11,733 bases of DNA from an uncultured bacterium (GTDB lineage: Bacteria; Patescibacteriota; Saccharimonadia; Saccharimonadales; CAIOMD01): positions 1 to 11,733 of the forward strand of contig CAIRQE010000088.1 in NCBI GenBank assembly GCA_903880655.1, read 5' to 3'. The first letter of the stretch is position 1, and every line of letters begins with the position of its first letter. Made by a program: the position numbers and the translations under genes. The notes under the pieces are model-generated. The model ran no database searches and had not been told where the DNA came from. It saw nothing but the letters and a program-made list of their open reading frames with translations. Of this stretch, positions 6,189 to 11,733 are shown in pieces.

Positions 6189-6812
6189 CTTAGCTGTAGT
6201 AGGTGTTGTGGTAGGTGTCGTTGTAGTGGTAGTCGTAGTAGGAGTAGTAGTGCTTGTCGTTGAGGTTTGTAGTGTGCCATCTTTATTAAGCATTGGAGCT
6301 GTTGGAATGGTTACCGTGGCACATGCTTTAGCGCACGTCGTCTTAAGCTGATTGGCGACTGTTGAGAGAGAAGTGCCATATGTTGTCAGCGCATCAACTG
6401 ATGACTTTAGATCTTTCGCCATCATTGCCGAATCTGCACTAGCTGTAATGGTAGCATTTTGGGTCGTAATAGTATTGTTAAGGCCATCAATTTTCGTTTT
6501 ATCTTTAGAGCTTTGATACATAAACCCACCTACGCCCCCGAGAACCAAGAAAACTACCGCAATAAGTACTGACATAAGTAAAGAACCACTCATTGATGAT
6601 TTCTTCATAGACATGACTGGTGGTACTGGAGAGTTATTATCTGGAGCAAACATTGTACTAGTATCCAGCATCCCTGGGTTAGCTGTTGGCGCAGCCGCTA
6701 CTGGGGCAGCGGGAGCTGTTTGAGCAGGGCGAGTTGCACCTTGATTAAACCCATCAACTGATGCCGGTTGTTGAGGGGTGGGGTTAAATGATGTTGGCTG
6801 ATTGTTGTCCAT
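6186..6812 (-). CDS. Single-pass membrane protein with Pro/Ala-rich head and Thr-rich tail
   Basis: I recognise no family in this 208-residue protein. Residues 1-68 are low-complexity and rich in Pro, Gln, Ala and Asn, likely disordered and cytoplasmic. Basic residues MKKSS (69-73) precede a hydrophobic span of about 77-99 (LLMSVLIAVVFLVLGGVGGF region), so the C-terminal half should lie outside the membrane. Residues 101-158 look helical with spaced hydrophobics, possibly a short coiled coil. CAKAC (160-164) could form a disulphide. The tail, 183-207, is almost entirely Thr with Ser and Pro, mucin-like and a candidate for O-glycosylation or a wall-spanning spacer; no LPXTG sorting signal is seen. 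AAGGA 9 bases upstream supports ATG 6812. It has its own promoter after atpC, and the hydrolase gene follows by 36 bases. A surface or envelope role is inference. Confidence 0.8.
   Translation of the reverse strand: MDNNQPTSFNPTPQQPASVDGFNQGATRPAQTAPAAPVAAAPTANPGMLDTSTMFAPDNNSPVPPVMSMKKSSMSGSLLMSVLIAVVFLVLGGVGGFMYQSSKDKTKIDGLNNTITTQNATITASADSAMMAKDLKSSVDALTTYGTSLSTVANQLKTTCAKACATVTIPTAPMLNKDGTLQTSTTSTTTPTTTTTTTTPTTTPTTAK
6192..6266 (-). repeat. Low-complexity Thr-codon tract
   Basis: This tract encodes the Thr/Ser/Pro tail and consists of degenerate ACN triplets (GTNGTN on the plus strand) with mixed third bases rather than a pure microsatellite. Synonymous variation suggests selection for the amino acids and not simple recent slippage. 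Such tracts often vary in length between strains. Confidence 0.75.
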
Positions 6813-6821
6813 ATGTAAAAA

Positions 6822-6826
6822 TCCTT
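6822..6826 (-). promoter_or_regulatory. Ribosome binding site of the Thr-rich membrane protein
   Basis: AAGGA on the minus strand, 9 bases before the ATG at 6812, downstream of the predicted transcription start. Confidence 0.65.
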
Positions 6827-6844
6827 TTTATTAAGCTTATGCTT

Positions 6845-6853
6845 AGTATAGCA
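6845..6853 (-). promoter_or_regulatory. Extended -10 promoter between atpC and the Thr-rich protein gene
   Basis: The minus strand reads TGC-TATACT (TG 6853-6852, hexamer 6850-6845). Transcription would start near 6838, giving a leader of about 25 bases that carries the AAGGA ribosome site. No strong -35 is evident, as is common for extended -10 promoters. It lies in the largest gene-free gap of the window (6813-6880, 68 bases), where a new transcription unit after the ATP synthase operon would be expected. No GC-rich terminator hairpin was seen after atpC, so read-through is possible. Confidence 0.6.
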
Positions 6854-6880
6854 AATAAAAAAGTACAACAAAATTATTAT

Positions 6881-7291
6881 CTAGCGATGCTTGCGTCGAC
6901 GGATTCGTGAGACATCGAGTCGTATAGCGTGGCGATCTACTATTTGCTTGGCCCTTTGAAGCTCAGATTTACTCTGCGCATTGTTCTTTAGATTTTCAGC
7001 AAGCTTCAAGGCTTCAGCTATATTTGATTCAATTAGGGTGTCAATATGGTCAGCCTCGTCAGCAAGAAGCGTTACTCTATTATCTTCTATTTCAAGAATG
7101 CCACCATAAATAGCAAAAATATCTTCTTTCTTACTTTTAGAACGAATGGTGAGCGGGCCACCCAAAACAACTGCCGTCAATGGCTCATGGTGCGGCATAA
7201 TAACTGCGTCTCCTTCTGAAGTTCTAAGTAGCACTTCAGAGACGTTATCGTGATACTGTGTTCCAGCAAGTGTAATTAGTGAAAAATCCAC
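6881..7291 (-). CDS. atpC: F1Fo ATP synthase subunit epsilon
   Basis: A 136-residue rotor subunit that sits on the gamma foot and can inhibit the enzyme through its C-terminal helices. The N-terminal beta-sandwich is visible as FSLITLAG (3-10), AVIMPHHEPLTAVV (29-42; usually GxLPxHxPLxxxL) and IYGGILEIEDNRVTLLAD (61-78). The C-terminal helical hairpin runs from about 85 to 125 and ends in an unusually basic tail (RRRKHR). The start is GTG at 7291, sharing its first G with the atpD stop (TAGTG); AGAGG lies seven bases upstream inside atpD. It is the last ATP synthase gene. The low conservation usual for epsilon makes position after atpD important evidence. Confidence 0.93.
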   Translation of the reverse strand: MDFSLITLAGTQYHDNVSEVLLRTSEGDAVIMPHHEPLTAVVLGGPLTIRSKSKKEDIFAIYGGILEIEDNRVTLLADEADHIDTLIESNIAEALKLAENLKNNAQSKSELQRAKQIVDRHAIRLDVSRIRRRKHR

Positions 7292-8670
7292 TATTTAACC
7301 TCTTTGATGGATCCCTTTAGATAAAACGCTGATTCAGGTTTGTCATCATGCTTACCGTCAAGAATTTCACGGCACCCAATAATGGTATCCTCAAGCTTCA
7401 CATAGGCGCCAGGCTTGTTTAAGAATACTTCTGCGACATGGAATGGCTGCGTTAAGAATCGCTGGATACGCCGTGCACGTGCAACGGTAAGCTTATCTTC
7501 ATCACTAAGCTCTTCCATTCCTAGGATTGCAATAATATCCTGTAAGTCCTTATAACGCTGCAAAATCGACTGAACTCTTCGAGCAACATCATAATGCTCA
7601 TCACCAACGATGGCTGGATCTAAAATAGTACTGTTTGAATCAAGTGGATCAACTGCAGGATAGAGGCCTAATTCAGTCAATGCTCTAGAAAGCACAATAG
7701 TTGAGTCAAGGTGGCTAAATGTTGTCGCAGGCGCAGGATCAGTAAGGTCGTCGGCAGGCACATAGACCGCTTGAACTGAAGTAATTGACCCCGTCTTAGT
7801 ACTGGTAATGCGTTCTTGAAGGGCACCCATTTCTTGTTGCAAATTTGGTTGGTAGCCTACTGCACTCGGTAACCGTCCAAGAAGGGCAGATACTTCAGCA
7901 CCGGCTTGTGTAAAACGAAAAATGTTATCGACGAAAAGAAGCACGTCTTTACCTTGGTCACGAAATCCTTCAGCCAGCGTCAAACCAGTGAGTCCTACTC
8001 GAAGTCGAGCACCAGGTGGTTCATTCATCTGGCCGAACACGAGTGATGTTTTGTCCAGAACACCACTTTCTGCCATTTCATGATACAGATCATTACCCTC
8101 ACGAGTACGCTCACCGACACCAGCGAACACTGAGTTTCCACTATGGAATTTAGCAATATTATTTATGAGCTCTGTAATAAGAACTGTCTTTCCAACACCA
8201 GCACCGCCGAAGAGACCTACTTTACCACCCTTTGTAACAGGCGCGATAAGGTCGATTACTTTAATACCAGTTTCTAGAATTTCAATTTTACCACTTTGCT
8301 CTTCGAGTGTCGGTGGTTCACGATGAATTGGTGCGGTATGAGTAAACTTTGTCGCTGGCTTCCCGTCAATCGGTTGTCCAACAACGTTAAACATTCGTCC
8401 CATAGTAAGGTCGCCAACAGGTACGGTTATAGGGGCTCCTGTTGAAACCACTTCTTGACCTCGCTTAAGGCCGTCAGTACTAGAAAGGGCGAGTGCTCGA
8501 ACGGTTGTCTCGCTCAAATGCTGTTCAACTTCTAGATAAAGTGTTTTTTTGTTAAGTTCAATAGTGATGGCATCATAGATCTCCGGAAGTGAGTCATGCG
8601 GAAATTCTACATCAACGACGACTCCAACAACCTGGATAACCTTACCATTCATTTTTACTGCGTTACTCAT
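7291..8670 (-). CDS. atpD: F1Fo ATP synthase subunit beta (catalytic)
   Basis: The catalytic subunit, 459 residues, of typical length and without visible defects. The P-loop is GGAGVGKT (155-162), the catalytic Glu is in GERTREG (Glu187), the Walker B aspartate is Asp248 in LLFVDNIFRF, the subunit signature is PAVDPLDSNS (338-347), and the DELSEED lever loop reads EELSDED (386-392). The catalytic site looks complete, so ATP synthesis or hydrolysis should work. If the host lacks a respiratory chain, as most CPR bacteria do, the enzyme may mainly run in hydrolysis to maintain proton motive force; that is inference. A strong AAGGAG lies 5 bases before the ATG at 8670. It follows atpG by 33 bases and shares its stop base with the atpC start. 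Confidence 0.98.
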   Translation of the reverse strand: MSNAVKMNGKVIQVVGVVVDVEFPHDSLPEIYDAITIELNKKTLYLEVEQHLSETTVRALALSSTDGLKRGQEVVSTGAPITVPVGDLTMGRMFNVVGQPIDGKPATKFTHTAPIHREPPTLEEQSGKIEILETGIKVIDLIAPVTKGGKVGLFGGAGVGKTVLITELINNIAKFHSGNSVFAGVGERTREGNDLYHEMAESGVLDKTSLVFGQMNEPPGARLRVGLTGLTLAEGFRDQGKDVLLFVDNIFRFTQAGAEVSALLGRLPSAVGYQPNLQQEMGALQERITSTKTGSITSVQAVYVPADDLTDPAPATTFSHLDSTIVLSRALTELGLYPAVDPLDSNSTILDPAIVGDEHYDVARRVQSILQRYKDLQDIIAILGMEELSDEDKLTVARARRIQRFLTQPFHVAEVFLNKPGAYVKLEDTIIGCREILDGKHDDKPESAFYLKGSIKEVK

Positions 8671-8675
8671 TTGTT

Positions 8676-8681
8676 CTCCTT
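8676..8681 (-). promoter_or_regulatory. Strong ribosome binding site of atpD
   Basis: AAGGAG on the minus strand, 5 bases before the ATG at 8670, in the 33-base gap after atpG. It favours ATG 8670 over the in-frame Met at codon 7. Confidence 0.8.
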
Positions 8682-8703
8682 TACTGTACTGTGATTGATA
8701 ATT

Positions 8704-9555
8704 TTATCCATTTGCTGCCTCTGCTCCTGCAGTAATTTCCGCTAGCTCTTGGGTAATTGCAGCCTGTCGAGCATTATTATATGCAAGGGTTAGGTCAGCT
8801 ATAAGGTCTGAAGCATTATCGGTGGCATTCTTCATGGCAAGCATGCGGGCTGCCTGTTCAGCTGCCTTAGCTTCAAGTAGCGCCTGCATCAGTTGCGCCT
8901 CCAGCAGACGCTTCAGGACAAAATCTAGCAACTGATCTACTTCTGGCTCGTAGGTTGTGTTAGAACTTACTGGAACAGTAGGAGGTGCAATGGGTAGTAG
9001 CTGAGTAACCAAAACGTCCTGTTTAACAATTGATGTAAAGGTTGTCGAAATTAACTGAACACTATCTACCTTGCCAGAAACAAATTGATCAATAGCTTCG
9101 CTGAGCACCGGTTGAATAATAGCAACATCCGGGTTCTCAGTATCAGTCATATAGGCTAAAACTTCGTTTAGTTGCGATGTTCGAGCGACATGCTGGGCTA
9201 TGTATTTACCAATTCCAATAACTGACTGATCTACACCGCTATCAAGCGTATATTTAGCAATTGCACGAAGCACATTGCTGTTATAGGCGCCGGCTAACCC
9301 TCTATCACTTGATATAGCAATAATAAGCGCCTTCTTGCCATTTCGTTTTGCAAAGAAAGGATGATATTGCGCTTCTGAGGCACTCGATAATTTTTCAAGC
9401 ATCTTCGTTCCTACTGCAATATAATCCTTGGGCCCTAGTGCAGCTTCCTGAGCTTTTCGAAGTTTAGAAGCAGCCACAAGTTGCATAGCTTTAGTAATCT
9501 GTTTTGTATTAGTTACAGATTTTATGCGTTGCTTGATACCTTGTTGCGCTGCCAT
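8704..9555 (-). CDS. atpG: F1Fo ATP synthase subunit gamma
   Basis: The central rotor shaft of F1, 283 residues and full length. The N-terminal helix contains IKQRIKSVTNTKQITKAMQL (7-26) followed by VAASKLRKAQ (27-36), the classic gamma signature. A Rossmann-like middle domain starts with KALIIAISSDRGLAGAYNSN (canonical SDRGLCGxxN). The C-terminal helix contains ARMLAMKNATDNASDLI and ends with NNARQAAITQELAEI, matching the second family signature, then a short Ala/Gly-rich tail. The start follows the atpA stop by two bases; the upstream AAGAAG is only a weak ribosome site, so expression probably depends on coupling to atpA. Confidence 0.97.
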   Translation of the reverse strand: MAAQQGIKQRIKSVTNTKQITKAMQLVAASKLRKAQEAALGPKDYIAVGTKMLEKLSSASEAQYHPFFAKRNGKKALIIAISSDRGLAGAYNSNVLRAIAKYTLDSGVDQSVIGIGKYIAQHVARTSQLNEVLAYMTDTENPDVAIIQPVLSEAIDQFVSGKVDSVQLISTTFTSIVKQDVLVTQLLPIAPPTVPVSSNTTYEPEVDQLLDFVLKRLLEAQLMQALLEAKAAEQAARMLAMKNATDNASDLIADLTLAYNNARQAAITQELAEITAGAEAANG

Positions 9556-9557
9556 AG

Positions 9558-11105
9558 TTAGTTCTTCTTAGCCTTATCGTGGCCAAAACTTTTAGCAATT
9601 TTTTCAGCAATCTTAACAACTTTTTCAACGTCAGCGTCTTCTGGCTTCGTTCCTTTATCCAAGGAAGCATAAATAGTCTTCTCAGATTTTTTAACTTCAG
9701 CAATGACACGCGTTACCGCTGATTCGACATCTTTGTTAGTCAAACGATCGAGCGCGCCCTTTGTAGCAGCAATCATAGCAATCACTTGCTCGGCAACGCT
9801 GAGTGGCTGGAATTGCTTTTGTTTTAGTACTTCAGTCAACAGACGACCACGATCGATTCTGTTTTTCGTATCTTCATCAAGGTCGCTCGAGAACTGAGCA
9901 AAACTAGCAAGTTCTCTAAACTGCGCAAGTTCGAGACGAAGCGTACCAGCAACACTCTTGGTTGCTTTTGTTTGGGCAGCACCACCGACACGCGATACTG
10001 AAAGCCCAACTGAAATAGCAGGGCGGATACCTTGGTAGAACAAATTTGTTTCAAGGAAGATCTGGCCATCAGTAATTGAAATGACGTTGGTTGGAATGTA
10101 GGCGCTAATATCGCCAGCCTGCGTTTCAATAATAGGAAGAGCAGTGAGACTTCCACCACCAAGATCATCAGATAATTTAGCAGAACGCTCAAGGAGTCGT
10201 GAATGCAAGTAAAAGACATCACCTGGATAGGCTTCACGACCTGGTGGGCGACGAAGTAGTAATGACATTTGTCGGTAAGCAACGGCATGCTTTGAAAGAT
10301 CGTCATAGATTATCAAGGCGTGTTGCTTATTGTCGCGGAAGTATTCAGCCATTGCGGTTCCTGTGTAGGGTGCAAGATAGAGCATGCTAGCAGCATCCGA
10401 AGGGCTGGTCGCGACGACAATAGTTTGATCCATAACTCCTTCAGTCTTAAGTCGTTCAACGAGGGCTGCAACCTTTGCACTCTTTTGTCCGATGGCGACG
10501 TACACGTTAATAACACCAGTCTTTTGGCGGGCCTGGTTAATCATCGTGTCGACTGCAATTGCCGTCTTACCGGTTTGACGATCACCAATTAAAAGTTCTC
10601 GCTGTCCTCGACCAATTGGCACCATAGTGTCGATTGCAATAATACCTGTTGCCAGTGGCTCATTAACGCTCTTTCGTTCCATTACTCCAGGAGCAGGTCG
10701 TTCGATAAGTCCCATTTGCTTTGTTTTAATTGGACCAAGTCCATCAAGAGGAAGTCCAAGTGGGCTCACTACTCGTCCAACAAGCTCAGGGCCGACAGGT
10801 ACTTCAAGTGTATTTCCAGTAAGCGTCGCTTTAGCACCGGCATTAACACCAACTTCGCTCCCCAAAATAACTGCACCAATTTCATCCTCATAAAGATTAA
10901 GCGCAAAAGCTTCAACTTTAGCTCCATCCTTTGTTTCAATAGCAATAACATCACTAAAGCCACAATCTCTGAGCCCATAGATCCAAACGATACCATCACT
11001 AACTTTAGTGACAACACCCGATTGTTCCATTTTTGCCCCATCCTTAAGACCATTGATTGCATCATCAATCTCTCGGCTCAGGGCTTTCACATTTAAATCA
11101 CTCAT
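9558..11105 (-). CDS. atpA: F1Fo ATP synthase subunit alpha
   Basis: The non-catalytic, nucleotide-binding subunit of the F1 hexamer; 515 residues, a normal length. Visible: beta-barrel region 25-95; P-loop GDRQTGKT (174-181); Walker B region HALIIYDDLS (262-271); GREAYPGDVFYLHSRLLERS (289-308); and the signature PAISVGLSVSRVGGAAQ (362-378) containing the arginine finger Arg372 that reaches into the beta active site. The C-terminal helical domain is complete, with a Lys-rich end. The ATG at 11105 overlaps the atpH stop (TAATG) and is preceded by AAGGAG at a 7-base spacing, which fixes the start. The gene order b-delta-alpha-gamma-beta-epsilon is standard. Confidence 0.98.
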   Translation of the reverse strand: MSDLNVKALSREIDDAINGLKDGAKMEQSGVVTKVSDGIVWIYGLRDCGFSDVIAIETKDGAKVEAFALNLYEDEIGAVILGSEVGVNAGAKATLTGNTLEVPVGPELVGRVVSPLGLPLDGLGPIKTKQMGLIERPAPGVMERKSVNEPLATGIIAIDTMVPIGRGQRELLIGDRQTGKTAIAVDTMINQARQKTGVINVYVAIGQKSAKVAALVERLKTEGVMDQTIVVATSPSDAASMLYLAPYTGTAMAEYFRDNKQHALIIYDDLSKHAVAYRQMSLLLRRPPGREAYPGDVFYLHSRLLERSAKLSDDLGGGSLTALPIIETQAGDISAYIPTNVISITDGQIFLETNLFYQGIRPAISVGLSVSRVGGAAQTKATKSVAGTLRLELAQFRELASFAQFSSDLDEDTKNRIDRGRLLTEVLKQKQFQPLSVAEQVIAMIAATKGALDRLTNKDVESAVTRVIAEVKKSEKTIYASLDKGTKPEDADVEKVVKIAEKIAKSFGHDKAKKN

Positions 11106-11491
11106 TACTTTACTCCTTCAATAATTTTGGCTAATCGGCTCTGGATACTCGCATCAAGTTCTGCTTCGGGGGTTTTAATTACTATTCCACCAATAAGTTC
11201 ATGATCTACGCTGTAGGTACATTCAAGCGTGGTTGCTCCGGTCATTTCTTTAATACTTATCTCAACTTGTTTTTTAGTAGCTACGCTTAGCTCACGAGCA
11301 GAAGTAACAGAAATACAGTAATAGCCATGTTTTGTAAGTGCGCGAGCTACATCGTTAACGAGATAGTCAACTTGGCGTGTTTTGTTGTGTGCCTGCAACC
11401 ATGCAGCAACCTCATTCATTACTTTTTTTGAATTAGTGCCAGTAAAAATTTTATCGGCAAGATAATCCGCTACTTGCGTTCTTGATGTCAT
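11105..11491 (-). CDS. atpH: F1Fo ATP synthase subunit delta, unusually short
   Basis: The peripheral-stalk subunit linking b to the top of the alpha3beta3 head. At 128 residues it is about 50 shorter than typical delta (about 175-180). The C-terminal beta/alpha domain is recognisable, with ELIGGIVIKTPEAELDASIQ (98-117) matching the family LIGGxxIxxGDxxxDxSxxxxL pattern. A central piece, about 25-66, resembles the last helices of the usual six-helix N-terminal domain. Missing material is therefore from that domain, which normally binds the alpha N-termini. The start is supported by AAGGA 9 bases upstream and by ATGA overlap with the atpF stop, so a longer N-terminus in this frame is unlikely. 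Assignment rests on the C-terminal motif and operon position. Confidence 0.88.
   Translation of the reverse strand: MTSRTQVADYLADKIFTGTNSKKVMNEVAAWLQAHNKTRQVDYLVNDVARALTKHGYYCISVTSARELSVATKKQVEISIKEMTGATTLECTYSVDHELIGGIVIKTPEAELDASIQSRLAKIIEGVK
11113..11118 (-). promoter_or_regulatory. Strong ribosome binding site of atpA
   Basis: AAGGAG on the minus strand inside the last codons of atpH, 7 bases before the atpA ATG at 11105. Confidence 0.8.
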
Positions 11492-11733
11492 TTAGCGGAT
11501 TCCTTGATTTGTTTTTCAATTTCCTTCATATCTTTTTCAGAAGTCAGTTTCTCGCCTATAAAAACTGAAGCAACTTTAACGACAAGCTTACTTGTTTCTG
11601 AAACAAGCTCAGCTCTTGCTTTTTCTACATCACGAGATAATTGGTTGCGGGCTTCATTAATAATATTTTCAGCTCTGAGATTCGCTTTATCCTCAATGGT
11701 CTTAAGAAGTTGGGAAGCTTCTCCATGCGCACC
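11488..11733 (-). CDS. atpF: F1Fo ATP synthase subunit b, C-terminal part only
   Basis: The last 81 residues and the stop of the peripheral-stalk b subunit; the N-terminal membrane anchor lies beyond the right edge. The visible part is highly charged and helical with a coiled-coil look: residues 12-48 are Glu/Lys/Arg/Ala-rich, then SKLVVKVASVFIGEKLTSEK (48-67) matches the conserved b C-terminal region (A..A..IIG..L) that contacts delta. The TGA stop overlaps the atpH ATG (ATGA). The assignment depends on this motif plus position before atpH. Confidence 0.88.
   Translation of the reverse strand, partial: GAHGEASQLLKTIEDKANLRAENIINEARNQLSRDVEKARAELVSETSKLVVKVASVFIGEKLTSEKDMKEIEKQIKESAK
11501..11505 (-). 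promoter_or_regulatory. Ribosome binding site of atpH
   Basis: AAGGA on the minus strand inside the end of atpF, 9 bases before the atpH ATG at 11491. It decides the start of the short delta subunit. Confidence 0.65.

Noticed and set aside
6091..6351. Plus-strand frame with Val/Gly-rich repeats
   Set aside because: It is the reverse complement of the Thr-codon tract; hydrophobic repeats arise automatically from GTN triplets.
6832..6845. Short inverted repeat TAAGC-ATAA-GCTTA after atpC as a terminator
   Set aside because: The stem is only 5 bp and AT-rich with no following U-run, and it lies downstream of the next gene's promoter, so it does not look like an intrinsic terminator.
10716..11096. 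Antisense frame of 126 codons within atpA
   Set aside because: It lies entirely opposite the conserved atpA coding sequence, shows no family features and has no ribosome site that I could see.
1..11733. Mobile element, CRISPR array, defence island or toxin-antitoxin pair
   Set aside because: No transposase, integrase, spaced direct repeats, nuclease, or small toxin-like gene pair was found; all genes are co-directional housekeeping or envelope genes.

Overview
The window is a compact bacterial segment in which every supported gene lies on the minus strand. Read in the direction of transcription (from position 11733 down to 1), it holds the distal part of an F1Fo ATP synthase operon (atpF 3' end, atpH, atpA, atpG, atpD, atpC). 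Next come a single-pass membrane protein with a Thr-rich tail, an alpha/beta hydrolase, two GT4-type glycosyltransferases and a 58-residue two-helix membrane protein. The last three are a SpoU/TrmH-type RNA methyltransferase, queA and tgt, with tgt running off the left edge. No tRNA, rRNA, CRISPR array, insertion sequence or phage gene was seen. No stretch longer than 68 bases lacks a gene.

Organism: base composition is moderately AT-rich. Genes are very tightly packed, with many ATGA, TAATG or TGATG junctions and overlaps of up to 17 bases. UGA is used as a stop (atpF, hydrolase, the second glycosyltransferase, the 58-residue protein, the methyltransferase), so the code is standard and the UGA-recoding lineages (SR1/Absconditabacteria, Gracilibacteria, Mycoplasma) are excluded. 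Compact divergent housekeeping proteins, a very short delta subunit, an insertion in Tgt and the small membrane protein suggest a Patescibacteria/CPR member, perhaps Saccharibacteria. This placement is inference from general resemblance, not from a marker gene.

Regions: (1) 6881-11733, ATP synthase: peripheral stalk (b, delta), catalytic head (alpha3beta3), rotor shaft (gamma, epsilon). Good Shine-Dalgarno sites precede atpH, atpA, atpD and atpC. (2) 6186-6853, a separately promoted membrane protein with an extended -10 (TGCTATACT) and its own ribosome site. (3) 2811-6149, a probable cell-envelope cassette: hydrolase, PimA-like glycosyltransferase, second glycosyltransferase and a two-TM protein. 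(4) 1-2814, translation-related genes: 2'-O-methyltransferase, QueA and Tgt; the last two act in queuosine modification of tRNA position 34.

Most of the window is conserved housekeeping. I found no clear new defence or mobile system. The points most worth a second look are a run of starts that look leaderless (-10 box 6-8 bases before the start codon), the coupled 58-residue membrane protein, the shortened AtpH and the envelope cassette.
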